A stretch of 64,000 nt of DNA from Laburnicola sp. R22_1. Lineage: Eukaryota > Ascomycota > Dothideomycetes > Pleosporales > Didymosphaeriaceae. The notes beneath the pieces were generated by a model that saw nothing but the letters and a program-made list of their open reading frames with translations, was not told the DNA's origin and did not search any database. Location of the stretch: positions 1,116,001 through 1,180,000 of the forward strand of contig JACONQ010000012.1 in NCBI GenBank assembly GCA_014281115.1. The letters are read 5' to 3'. Below are positions 33,803-44,494 of this stretch, in pieces. Within the stretch, counting starts at the first letter, position 1. Each line of letters begins with the position of its first letter. The translations under genes were made by a program, and so were the position numbers.

Positions 33803-35722
33803 ATGGACCGGCGCATGTACGGCAGCTTATCGACCGCCTCGGCGCCCTCACTGCGCGCAAGCGAGGCCATGGCCATGATGGCGCCTGTGCCCGTGGTAGA
33901 CGACCCGGGCAATGTCAAGGTCGTGGTGCGCTGCAGAGCTTTCGTCCCAAGAGGTATGCCACGATAGCGCCGGACGCGACTCCAAGTAAAATGCTGACAC
34001 GGCACAGAGAAGGAGAAGGGCACGCAATGCCTCATCCGAATGGACCCCGGAACAAACAAGACCACCCTGCTCGCCCCGTGCGACGATCTGGACCCCAACT
34101 CGCGCCGGGCACACGAAGACAAAGAGTTCATCTTCGACAAGTCCTTCTGGTCCCACGACGAGGCCGACCCCTACTATGCGCACCAGGAGGATGTTTACCG
34201 CTCGTTCGGGGAGGAGTTCTTGGACCACAACTTCAATGGCTATCACACGTGCATCTTCGCATATGGCCAGACGGGCTCCGGGAAGAGTTATACCATGATG
34301 GGCTCGCCAGATAATCCTGGGCTCATCCCCCGCACCTGCGAGGAGCTGTTCGACCGAATTCGCGATGAGCCGACGCCGAATACCAGCTATCACGTTCAAG
34401 TCTCGTATTTCGAAGTGTACAACGAACACGTCCGCGATCTGCTCGTCCCGCGCACCCACCCTTCCATGTTCCTCAAAATCCGCGAGTCGCCCAAAGACGG
34501 AGTGTACGTGCAGGGCCTGACGGAAACTGAGGTCAAGTGCTATGCCGATGTTGAGCGGCTGATGAAGGCTGGAGATTCGGTATGTTTCCTGGATGCAGAG
34601 CGTCAAATTCAGTGCTAACTGTGAGCACAGAGCCGGACAACAGCTGCGACCAAAATGAACGACACATCCTCGCGATCGCATGCCGTCTTCACGATCCGCC
34701 TCAAACAAATTACCCATTCGCTCTTGTCGGACGAAACTATCGAGCGCACTGCCCGCATGCGCCTCGTCGATCTTGCCGGGTCGGAGCGCGCAAAGTCTAC
34801 GGAAGCCACCGGTCAGCGACTGAAGGAAGGAGGGCAGATCAACAAGTCTCTGACGACCCTCGGTCGTGTAATCGCTGCGCTTGCGGATCCACGCCGGCAG
34901 AATGTAAAAGGACGGAGGCCAAGGGAGGTGGTGCCATATCGAGATTCGGTCCTAACGTGGCTATTGAAAGATAGTCTGGGTGGAAACAGTAAGACGGCAA
35001 TGGTGGCCTGCATCGCGCCTGCAGACTACGACGAGACGCTATCAACCCTTCGATACGCCGACCAAGCGAAACGTATCCGCACGCGTGCTTCAGTCAACCA
35101 GGACTGCATGTCCGCCGCGCAACGCGATGCACAGATTGCAGAGATGTCTGAGCAGATACGATCGCTGCAGGTCAGTGTCAATGCGGCCAGCATAAGGAAG
35201 AGAGAGGAGGCAACAGAACTAGAAGAATACCAACGACAAGTTGCCATGATGCAGCGGCTCATGGAAGAAAATCGTCAAGTTTCAGATTGCAAAATCAAAG
35301 CTCTTTCCGCCGAAGTGGAAGAGCTACGCCCAGCCAACATCGCCTTACGCTCTGAAATCGAGGCCCTCCGACGTCATTTGTCCCTAGCTCTAGGAGAGCT
35401 CAAGAATCCTATCATCTTGCCTCCACCGGCGCCAGCTTCGCCAGAAATTGAGCAAGATGGCTTCGTTGGCATACATAAGCGCGGAGTAGAGATGGATGGA
35501 GATGGTAAAGAAGACTCTATCGACTTTCACTCTGATGGTGAGATGAGTGATGATGACTCTGATTCAGGGTACGACGAAGGCGACCATGATGAGCTTGCGC
35601 AGGAGCTGCAGAACGAAGCCCAAGATTTCCTGAAAGATCTTGGTTTGTTTAGAAGGAAAGTGGGCAGCGATGTTGAGCGGTTCGGTGTCAGGAAGGCACT
35701 GAGTGAGTTGATTATGAACTAG
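33803..35722 (+). CDS. Kinesin-3 family motor protein, short form
   Basis: Three exons (33803-33953, 34008-34579, 34631-35722) join in phase to 604 residues. The motor domain begins [10 protein letters not shown] at ~residue 41 and contains the P-loop GQTGSGKS, switch I NDTSSRSH, and switch II DLAGSE, followed by [12 protein letters not shown] and [22 protein letters not shown], all typical of the kinesin-3 (Unc104/KIF1) group. A coiled-coil neck ([10 protein letters not shown]...; [11 protein letters not shown]...) follows. The C-terminus is acidic ([15 protein letters not shown]) and ends at SELIMN. No FHA or PH domain is present, so it resembles the short fungal NcKin3-like branch rather than full-length Unc104. 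Cargo is unknown. An in-frame start 23 codons upstream (33734) is possible. Confidence 0.85.
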
Positions 35723-36045
35723 TTGGCAGTCGATGAAAGCGTTGGATCAGGGTTCTTGTTGTTGATGGAGTTGGGTTGGAACGATTACGAATGCATTGAG
35801 CGATGGAGTTTTTGTTTTAGGAGCATCTCCTATACTTTGGTTCGGTATATAGCTACTATGGATAATTCAACTACCTGCGTTTTGTTCTCCTCTACATCGT
35901 GCATATGTCGCACTTGTTCCTTCTAAAGAATCCGGTGAGTGGTTTGCCCGGCCAGATGCACTGTGGTTGCTGACGCATGCAGAATAATAACCCAAGCAGC
36001 AGCCTTCAGGCGGGAGTAAAAGGCCGTTGAAAGCGGGCCTACAAA
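35723..36045. other. Spacer with a possible orphan intron
   Basis: This 323-bp spacer contains a 48-nt segment (35935-35982) with a strong GTGAGT donor, a GCTGACG branch-like site and a GCAG acceptor. It may be a relic intron of the missing 5' part of the adjacent broken acyltransferase gene, but the flanking frames do not join into it. Confidence 0.35.
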
Positions 36046-36923
36046 ATGCTCTTCAACTATAGGGGTGTGGGCATGACTTGGGAACTGCCACTTTTATGGT
36101 ACGAGAGTAACTCCATGCGCGGAAGCGGAACCGTGAAATCCACGGAGGGCTCGAAAGAAGAGCACCCGAGGATGAGAAGCAGTCGAAGCCGTACTTCCGC
36201 CATTCTAGTGCGTCTTGCATATATGCTGGTGAACTTTGTGGTGCCATGCATCTATTATGAGTACTTCGACATTTTCCCCTGGGCGGCATAACTCAGGCCG
36301 ACTTCGCTCGCGAGAAAGAAGGTTTCTTCCGTCGCCTATTCTCATCCACGGCGCCCGTTTCACAACGCGACATTCTCGTTAGAGTGGGGACCGCTGTCAA
36401 CTGCGTTGTTCCAACGTACTTGTGGGGTACGTCGTATCACGACTTTTGGGCTATTATTTTCATCGGTGTTGGTCTAGATGAAGACTGGGAGTGGCTGTCG
36501 CTGTTTCGAACAATCACCGATGCGTATTCGATGCGCCGTTTCTGGGGCGTGTTCTGGCATCGACTCATCTATCGCGCCTTCTCTGCACATGCTACTGCAC
36601 TGTCCCGCTGCCTTGGACTACCGAAACGTGGGATGGCCACGCGGCTCACGAACAACCTGCTCGCGTTCGCTTTCAGTGCAGTGTGGCACGGTGCCGTCGC
36701 GTGGAAGGTTGGAAATGCTTGCGCATGGAATAGAAATTTGTTGTTCTGGTTTTGGCAGCCGGTGTCATTTATCGTTGAAGGAATTGTGCAGGCGTGGTGG
36801 AGAAGAGTGTGTAAAACACAGTACCCAGTATTTGAGCACGTCGTGGGCTACGCGTGGGTCTTTGCGTGGATGTTTTGGTCCACTCCGAAGAGTGCGTACC
36901 CATTTGCATGCTTCCCGTCTTAG
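36046..36923 (+). pseudogene. Broken wax-synthase-like MBOAT acyltransferase gene
   Basis: Two open segments in different frames resemble one fungal wax-synthase-domain protein. The first (36046-36291) has LFNYRGVGMTWEL, a block normally ~100 residues into the protein, and runs to YYEYFDIFPW before a TAA. The second starts within it at about 36282 (GGITQADFAREKEGFFRRLF) and continues to 36923 with SYHDFWAIIFIGVGL, FRTITDAYSMRRFWGVFWHRLIYR, NNLLAFAFSAVWHGAVAW and further membrane helices. FWGVFWHR and the WHGA histidine are the family's active-site blocks. The change of frame at ~36282 needs one indel. The N-terminal membrane helices are missing, with a TGA four codons before the first ATG. 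A 56-nt intron ending at 36296 could also explain the break but would remove conserved-looking residues. Confidence 0.65.
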
Positions 36924-37304
36924 ATGAAAATATCTAGATTTCCATTGCTTAATAGGAAACCTCGGAGACAAACAGAGCACATGTCATACCTCGTGAATCT
37001 CTTTTCACCCAGCACGTGAGGTTTCACCGCGAGCTTGAGCACCGACTTCGCGAGCGATAGAATCTCAGAAATTCGAAAAGAGAGCCATAGGTCAGGTAGC
37101 AAAAGTGCAGATAGATGGTACTGTAGCCGAGGATTCAGACGCGACGGAGCATGTATGTTGGTTGTTGGTTGTGTAATCGTGAGCTGTTGTTCCTCGGCCG
37201 GTTGTGAAGCTTGCGCACAGACGCGAATGACTTCACCCAGGCCGCAGCTCCTCCGCGACGGCGACATCCGACCTCAATGATCCCCCCCACAATAGGCGCA
37301 TGAC
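36924..37304. other. Intergenic region upstream of VPS16
   Basis: The 381 bp hold no recognisable gene. The segment next to 37305 is the likely VPS16 promoter. Confidence 0.5.
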
Positions 37305-39966
37305 ATGTCGAAACCCACGGCGAACTGGGAGAAACTAGGCGACAAGTTCTACCGCAAGATCCAGCTCTATACGGCTGTATTCGACCAGGATCTCGACCTC
37401 GAGAACTATAATGTGGTGGGGGCTCCGTACAGCGGCGCTGTAGGTACGGCTCAAGTCGACGTTGCGGCCAGGGCATGTGCTAATTCTTCCAGCCATATAT
37501 CGCGATGAGAACAAGATAATTGCATACCGCGGTGCCCAGGCTGCAAGGTCGAGCATCGATATCTACAGTTGCGCGGGCAAACTTATCCGGCGCATAAACG
37601 TACGAGTCGCTATTTCGGGAGTGATAGGCGCGACACTGACGCGAACAGTGGGATAAAGGCACCATAAAAGGGCTCGGCTGGTCGGAAGATGAGAAATTGC
37701 TCGTCGTCACCGAGGATGGCTCGGTGCGGTGCTACTACGACCTCCAGGGCGACTTCATACCGTTTACTCTCGGACATGCAAGCCTCCCCACACCGCGTAC
37801 CTGCCTCAACTAATAATCATACAGGGTGCAGATGAACACGGCGTACAGTCCTGCAGGTTCTACAGCTCCGGCTTTGTCGCTCTGCTAGGGAACAACAACC
37901 TGATATCTGTTTCTTCATATACCGAACCACGTCCCAAACTCCTCGCGATACCACCCGCCGAACCCGTCATATCCTGGAGCATCATACCTCCCGCTTACTC
38001 GCTGTCACGCTCTGTCGAAGTAATCCTCGCGATCGGGGAGACGCTATACGTCGTGGATGCGACTGAAGCAGAGAATCGCAACTTCGACGCCGGCCCATTC
38101 AGACATATAAGTGTCAGCCCGCGAGGCGAATTCCTGGCTTTCTACACGGACGATGGGAAAGTGTGGGTGGTGAGTGGTGACTGGAGCGACAAGCTGAGTG
38201 AGTATGATAGTAAGGTCAAGACGATGCCAAAGGATATGCAGTGGTGTGGGAGCAATGCTGTCGCTTTGGCGTGGGAGGATGAAGTCCACCTAATAGGGCC
38301 TAACGCTGCAGTGACTAAGTTCTACTACGACGCTTGGATACATCTCCAGCCGGACGTCGATGGTCTCCGCCTGCTGACGAATGATGTCTGCGAATATCTA
38401 CAAAAAGTGCCGGATGCATCGGTTGACGTCTTCCGCATAGGCTCCGACTCACCTGCCGCGAACCTTCTTGAAGCATCATCACTACTGGATCAGAAATCGC
38501 CGAAAGCGGACGACCTGATCCAACTGATCCGGCCCTCACTCGCCGAGGCAGTAGACACATGCATCAAGGCGGCAGCTCACGAGTATAACATACACTGGCA
38601 GAAAGCCCTACTCCGCGCCGCCTCGTTTGGAAAGTCGGTACTGGATCTGTACTCCAGCGATGATTTTGTAGATACATGCGATACCCTACGCGTTCTGAAC
38701 GCAGTCCGCTTCTACGAAATCGGTCTACCGATAAGCTACGAGCAATACCGCCGTCTCACTCCCGAGAAACTCGTTGAGCGCCTCACAAACCGCAACGAAT
38801 ACCTTCTTGCCCTTCGCGTAGCAGCCTATCTCCACCTCCCCACCTCGCACATTCACGGCCACTGGGCGCAGCAGAAAGTGCGCGTCTCCACCGACACCGA
38901 AGAGCAGATATGTGCCCTCATTGTCAAGAAGCTACATGGAAAGCCTGGCATCTCCTTCGAAGAAATCGCCCGCGCAGCCTATGACGAAGGCCGCGTCCGT
39001 CTAGCCACCGAGTTACTGAATTACGAGCCTCGAGCCGGCAAACAAGTCCCGCTGCTTCTAAACATGAAGGAGGACAACATTGCACTCGATAAAGCGATTG
39101 AGTCTGGAGATACAGATCTCATCTTCCACGTCTTACTGCACCTGCGCAAAAATCTCCCCCTAGCGAGCTTCTTCCGGGTGATTAACAGCCGCCCAGTCGC
39201 AAGCGCACTCGTCGAGTCCTCAGCTCTAGACCAAGACCGCGAACTCCTCAAAGACCTCTACTACCAAGACGACCGCCGCCTCGACGGCTCCAACCTGCTC
39301 CTCACCGAAGCCCTCTCCCAATCCTCCCTCCCCGCCTCCCTAGACAAGCTCAAACTCGCCTCAAAGTACCTCTCTGACTCGCGCGATGCCCCCGCAACCT
39401 TCCAACGCCAAGCCCTCGACGACGCCCAAAAACTCCTCCGTCTTCAAGAACAATTCGAAAAAGACCTCCACCCACGCGATGCCTCGCCCATGGCATCTTC
39501 CGCCTCGTCCTCCTTCATCGGCCTAAGCGCCCACCAAACCATCTTCCAACTCCTCCGCCAGGGCCACAACAAGCGCGCCCTAAAAGTCCAGTCCGAGTTC
39601 AAAATCTCAGACAAGGCGTATACGTGGCTGAGACTGCGCGCCCTCGTCAACGCGCGGCATTGGTCTGAGCTCGAGGAGATGGCGAAGCAGAAGAAGAGTC
39701 CGATTGGGTGGGAACCGTTTTTTAATGAGGTGCTGGCGGCGGGCAATACGAGGGTGGCGAGTGGCTTTGTGCCCAAGTGTACGGGGTTGCCGGTGGCGGA
39801 GCGCGTGGAGATGTGGACTAAGTGTGGGTTGTTGGTTAAGGCGGGGGAGGAGGCGGTTAAGGCGAAGGATAGGGGGTTGTTAGAGGAGGTGAGGGGGAAG
39901 GCTAGTGGGAGTGCGGCGGTGGAGTTGGAGAGGATGTTGGGTATGTTGGGGGGTGGGAGGCGGTGA
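37305..39966 (+). CDS. VPS16: HOPS/CORVET core subunit Vps16
   Basis: Four exons (37305-37443, 37493-37599, 37649-37777, 37825-39966) join in phase to 838 residues, the normal length. The N-terminal Vps16_N propeller region includes NWEKLGDKFYRKIQLY, WDKGTIKGLGWSEDEKLLVVTEDG and GADEHGVQSCRFYSSGFVAL. The C-terminal helical region includes RYEIGLP-type, LHLPTSHIHGHWAQQKV and ELEEMAKQKKSPIGWEPF segments typical of Vps16_C. The protein sits at the centre of the HOPS and CORVET tethering complexes on vacuoles and endosomes, binding Vps33. Intron 3 (37778-37824) starts with GC instead of GT; the splice is required for the conserved LGHGADEHGV join. Confidence 0.93.
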
Positions 39967-40154
39967 GGTGAGGTGAGGTTAGGCGAGGTGAAGTACGCCG
40001 GGACAACAGGTTGTAGACTGTATGATAGACAACCAACTACGAGGTGCCAGGGATGAAGAAGGCATTTTGCATCTTTCTACATTTGAACAGTGCGTTGGTT
40101 GATTGATATACAAAAGTCTATACACGAAGATTCTCCGGCCTGTGAGGAATCGGT

Positions 40155-41690
40155 CTAACGCCGCCTCTCCAGCACCTCAGCAACCTTCTCCCTCACACCC
40201 TGCTTCCCCTTGTACTTCTCCAACAAGCTCGCCACCACCTCATCCGCAGCCTTTGCACCGGCCAAACTCCAAATCTCCTCCTCACGCGGCAACCCAATCC
40301 AGGTATGAGGATACTCATTATAATTCGTGTCCGTTAAGAGTTCTAAGCCGGGCTTGCTGTCATCGCGGGCGAAGAATGCATGCACGTCCGAGGTCTTGAC
40401 GTCCGAGAGGGCATTGGGTGTCCAGTTGGGGCGCTCCTTTTTGCGCTGGATGAGGCGAGCGGTTACGCCTTCGACGAAGTCAGGGTGTGCCATGAAGTGT
40501 GAGGCGATGTTGTATTCTTTCTGGAAGGTCTCGGCGATGTGCCAGGTGCGGCCTATGCGCATTTGTTGGAGGGCGACAGCAACGGCAATCGGGGAGCGTG
40601 TGTGCAGCGTTTCGAGCGTCTTTTTGGCCCATGCTTTTAGTTCTTTCGTACTGCTGGAGCTATCGCGGACTTCGGCGAGAGAGTCGAGGATGGCCTGGAT
40701 GCCAGGCTGCTCTTTGTGGAATACTTTGTCGATTGTTTGGCGGAGGAGGCCAGAGATTTGCGGACGCGGGGCGGGCAGCCCTGTGCTGTATTCCTCGATG
40801 GTTGCGTCGATGATCTTGAATCGCCCTTGGAGGTCCATGTAGTCTGGGAACTGGAGCTCGGCGAGACGACTCTCGAGCTGCTGGAGCGTAGAGCTGTGGA
40901 TGTAGTGTGTGGCGACGCCGTGGTAGAAGGCATCTACGCCCTTGAGCTGCTCGCTCGTCAGCGCGAGATAGGTGCCCAGTGCTCCCTCCATGCGCGGCAA
41001 AAAGAACGACGCCCCGACGTCGGGGAAGAAGCCGATTGTAGTCTCGGGCATGGCGAAGAGCGTGTTCTCTGTTGCGATGCGGAAAGGTGCGTGAATGGAC
41101 AGCCCGACGCCACCCCCCATGGTTATTCCGTCCATAAAGGCGACGTAGGGCTTCTTATACGTCGCAATGAGGTGATCGAGCTTGTATTCCAGGGCGAAGT
41201 AGTCGCTGCTCTTTTGCTGGCCTTGGCGGCCCTCTTTATTCCACTCGGCGAGCGCGGCTACGTCTCCGCCTGCGCAGAATGCGCGCCCTGATCCTTTTAT
41301 TACTACGACGCCTGCCAGTTCCGATTTTTCCCATTCCTGTAGCCGCGGGATGATCTTGCGCGCCATGGAGCCATTGAGGGAGTTGAGCTTCTTTGGCCGG
41401 TTGAGCTCGATGGAGCGCACGCCGTAGTTGTTGGTGAAGACGACATCGTCGGGGTCGTCGTCTGGTTGCGGGGCGAGGGGGGAGGCTTGTGAAGGCTTAG
41501 AGAACTGCATCGCTGTTAGCTGTGGGAAGGAACACTGGTAAGCCGAAGTTGCGGGGAGCTGTACCTGCCGGCTCCCGCTCCTCGGAGCTGGACTTGTGAT
41601 TTTGGCGCGCAGAGGCATGGCACAGGTGTTCGTCCGCGAGGCCCAGCTCAGCGGCGCTGCTGTGCGTCTGATGCATGTGCGGAGCGACAT
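40155..41690 (-). CDS. 3-hydroxyisobutyryl-CoA hydrolase, mitochondrial
   Basis: A minus-strand frame of 511 residues. It starts with an Arg-rich, acidic-free segment (MSLRTCIRRTAAPLSWASR) typical of a mitochondrial presequence. The crotonase fold is clear: oxyanion-hole segments GSGRAFCAGGDVAAL and GITMGGGVGLSIHAPFRIATENTLFAMPE, followed by TTIGFFPDVGASFFLPR, the combination that marks 3-hydroxyisobutyryl-CoA hydrolase (human HIBCH, yeast Ehd3) rather than enoyl-CoA hydratase. It acts in valine degradation. A 45-nt segment (41564-41520, GTACAG...CCCACAG) is probably an in-frame intron in the presequence; without it the protein is 511 residues, with splicing 496. The gene is divergent from TUF1. 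Confidence 0.88.
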   Translation of the reverse strand: MSLRTCIRRTAAPLSWASRTNTCAMPLRAKITSPAPRSGSRQVQLPATSAYQCSFPQLTAMQFSKPSQASPLAPQPDDDPDDVVFTNNYGVRSIELNRPKKLNSLNGSMARKIIPRLQEWEKSELAGVVVIKGSGRAFCAGGDVAALAEWNKEGRQGQQKSSDYFALEYKLDHLIATYKKPYVAFMDGITMGGGVGLSIHAPFRIATENTLFAMPETTIGFFPDVGASFFLPRMEGALGTYLALTSEQLKGVDAFYHGVATHYIHSSTLQQLESRLAELQFPDYMDLQGRFKIIDATIEEYSTGLPAPRPQISGLLRQTIDKVFHKEQPGIQAILDSLAEVRDSSSSTKELKAWAKKTLETLHTRSPIAVAVALQQMRIGRTWHIAETFQKEYNIASHFMAHPDFVEGVTARLIQRKKERPNWTPNALSDVKTSDVHAFFARDDSKPGLELLTDTNYNEYPHTWIGLPREEEIWSLAGAKAADEVVASLLEKYKGKQGVREKVAEVLERRR

Positions 41691-42126
41691 GAGGGCGTGG
41701 TGGAGAGGCAGCTTTCAGAGCAGAGGCTGGCTGCCGATAGACCTCGGATATCCGCTCAGGCGCAATGGAATGCGGCTTGTATGTATGGCGGACAGTTCAA
41801 TTGACTTTCGAGCAAGGAGTGACGTAGAAGGAGACAGTCGACGACCGGCTAGAGAGACGCAATTACTGCGGGAAACCTTTCCCGTCCTGCCAGACGCTCT
41901 CTGGTCGTTGCAGCAAAAGCTCCACTGAAGCTTGGGGCATCCGGGCACGTGACAGCGTAAGGCAAAATCTTGGGCGCTAGCAAATTGGCCTGCTACCAAA
42001 CCGCCTCCGCGTCCAGGAGCACTGCACACGGCAACCTCGACCTTCCATCCCAATTGCGCTTTCCTTCGTTTTCCTTGTCTTAGTACGGATACGCATTCTT
42101 TTAATTGGAGCACAGCACCTGCAGAC
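41691..42126. promoter_or_regulatory. Divergent promoter of two mitochondrial-protein genes
   Basis: The 436 bp between the hydrolase start and the TUF1 start serve both genes, whose products both act in the mitochondrial matrix. No TATA box was recognised. Confidence 0.5.
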
Positions 42127-43582
42127 ATGGCCTCCTTCTCGCGCGCCTTCCTGCGCACCTCGCGGTGTGCGCTCAAGTACCAGAGGGGCGTCAACCCAGT
42201 GCAGCAAGCCTGGAGCGCCAACCAAGTGAGGAACTACGCTGCGGCCTTCACGCGTGACAAGCCGCACGTCAACATCGGTATGCATCTTCTCTGAAGCTCC
42301 TCGAGCTCTGTGCTGATGGCCACAGGAACCATTGGTCACGTCGATCACGGAAAGGCACGATGCCCTCAGTCGCCCAAATGCCTCCCAAGTACTAATGCTT
42401 TGGTAGACTACACTCACAGCTGCCATCACGAAGCGACAAGCCGAGAAGGGCTACGCAAAGTTCCTCGAGTATGGCTCCATCGACAAGGCCCCTGAAGAGC
42501 GGAAGCGTGGCATCACCATCGCCACGGCACACATCGAGTACTCGACCGACAACAGGCATTATGCCCACGTCGACTGCCCGGGTCACGCCGATTACATCAA
42601 AAACATGATTACGGGTGCGGCGAACATGGACGGCGCCATCATTGTCGTGGCTGCCTCAGATGGTCAGATGTAGGACCCACCAGCAACTTGGACTAGGAGG
42701 ATGCTGATCCAGGACAGGCCCCAGACCCGTGAGCATTTGCTCCTCGCCCGTCAAGTCGGTGTCCAGAAGATCGTCGTCTTCGTCAACAAGGTCGACGCCA
42801 TCGAGGACAAGGAGATGTTGGAGCTCGTTGAGATGGAGATGCGCGAGCTACTCACTTCCTATGGCTTCGAGGGTGACGAGACTCCCATTATCATGGGCTC
42901 CGCGCTCTGCGCTCTTGAGGGCCGCGAACCCGAGATCGGCGTGAACAAGATCGATGAGCTCCTCGAGCAGGTCGACTCGTGGATCCCCACCCCCACGCGC
43001 GAGACCGACAAGCCCTTCCTCATGGCCGTTGAGGACGTCTTCTCCATTGCTGGCCGTGGAACCGTGTGCTCCGGTCGTGTGGAGCGTGGTATCCTGAAGA
43101 AGGATTCCGAGGTCGAGCTCGTTGGCAAGGGCGTTGCGCCCATCAAGACCAAGGTCACCGACATTGAGACTTTCAAGAAGTCGTGCGATGAGTCGCGCGC
43201 AGGCGACAACTCCGGTCTGCTCCTCCGTGGTGTGAAGCGCGAGGATGTCAGGCGTGGTATGGTCGTTGCCGTTCCCGGATCCGTCAAGGCGCACAAGAAG
43301 TTCTTGGTCTCCATGTACGTGTTGAACAAGGACGAGGGTGGTCGCCACACGGGTTTCGGCGAGAACTACAGGCCTCAGATCTTCATCCGGACAGCTGATG
43401 AGAGCGCATCGCTCAGCTGGCCCGAAGGTGTCGAGAAGGACAAGCTGGTCCAGCCTGGTGACAACGTCGAGATGGTTTGCGAGCTGCACCAGCCGCACGT
43501 GCTGGAGCCCGGTCAGCGATTCAACATGCGTGAGGGTGGGCGCACAGTCGCCACCGGTCTGGTCACCCGGGTCCTCGAGTAA
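42127..43582 (+). CDS. TUF1: Mitochondrial translation elongation factor Tu
   Basis: Four exons (42127-42277, 42326-42354, 42407-42669, 42718-43582) join in phase to 435 residues. The N-terminal ~45 residues are a presequence ([21 protein letters not shown]). The G domain has GHVDHGKTT split by intron 2 directly after the P-loop Lys, [17 protein letters not shown], and NKVD with GSAL further on. Domains 2 and 3 follow, ending [21 protein letters not shown]. The GTPase delivers aminoacyl-tRNA to mitochondrial ribosomes. Intron 2 (42355-42406) starts with GC (AAAG|GCACGA), has an ACTAAT branch site, and ends TAG; the conserved P-loop makes this splice certain. Exon 2 is only 29 nt. Confidence 0.96.
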
Positions 43583-44494
43583 ATTACACTCAAGATAGGA
43601 GGGAAAAGCGAACAAGGAGGGATGGAAGACGGCTGTACGATGTTTGGAAACCTTCTTGTACAATATTTCCCGGCGCTTTTGTCTCATTGTACAATCCCTA
43701 CTCTGCTCTTTCTCTCCATGTCATTTTCCAACTTCTACGTTGTACTCTATCTTGCCGCGGGCTTTTGGGATGGAAAATAAATAGACCAGTGAGATTACGG
43801 GCTGGCGTGGAGTTTAGTCCTGCATGGCTATCTGTGGGTACGATAGTGTGAATCAGAAGATAACGACTATTTGAGAATGCATGTGCTTGCCCATTGTCCG
43901 GCCTGGTTGCACGCTTACGCTAGTTCAAAAACCACTCGACAGCGACAGCGACAGGATCTAGAAGTAACACATATCCGCTATCATGCACGACTTCATCATA
44001 ACCAATAACTGGACATTGCTATACAAGCTTCTTGAACACCAAGGCAGCAAACCCCCTTTCCTTCCATCAACAAAGCCATGTAATAACAATTGAATCCCCA
44101 ACCTCCAACCTCCAATTCATGATTCATATCATACGCATGGCACGTGGAAGCGATACAGTGGAGTCTCCGTGCGCCTTCCAGTCCAGTCCAGTCCAGTCCA
44201 AAGACTAACCAAGAAAAAGATGAAAAGAAGAAGAAGAAAAAGCGCCTCTGTGCGGAATGTTCGCGCGACTGACTGTCTGGATATAATGACATTGATGAAT
44301 GGACTTCTTCTCGGAAGACTTGGAGCAAGGATGCTCAATGATGGGTGGGAACGGTGAAATGCGTGGGGAGGATATATGGCAAGACACCAAACCAGTTGAA
44401 GATACAAAAGCGCCATGCCCAGTTCGTGCGACCAAGGGGTAGTAGACAAGAGTAGAGTAAACCGACCCCATGTCCGAAGGAGATATCAAACACG
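43583..44494. other. Convergent 3' intergenic region with a (TCCAG)n tract
   Basis: The 912 bp between convergent stops contain no supported gene. A short tandem array of TCCAG units (about 44177-44200) is present. The minus-strand ORFs over 43996-44562 are Ser/Leu/Phe-rich, lack family features and overlap the 3' end of the RFTS gene. Confidence 0.6.

Noticed and set aside
35935..35982. Well-formed orphan intron taken as the first intron of the wax-synthase-like gene.
   Set aside because: Splicing it yields a frame that ends at a TGA before the conserved region, so it does not restore the gene.
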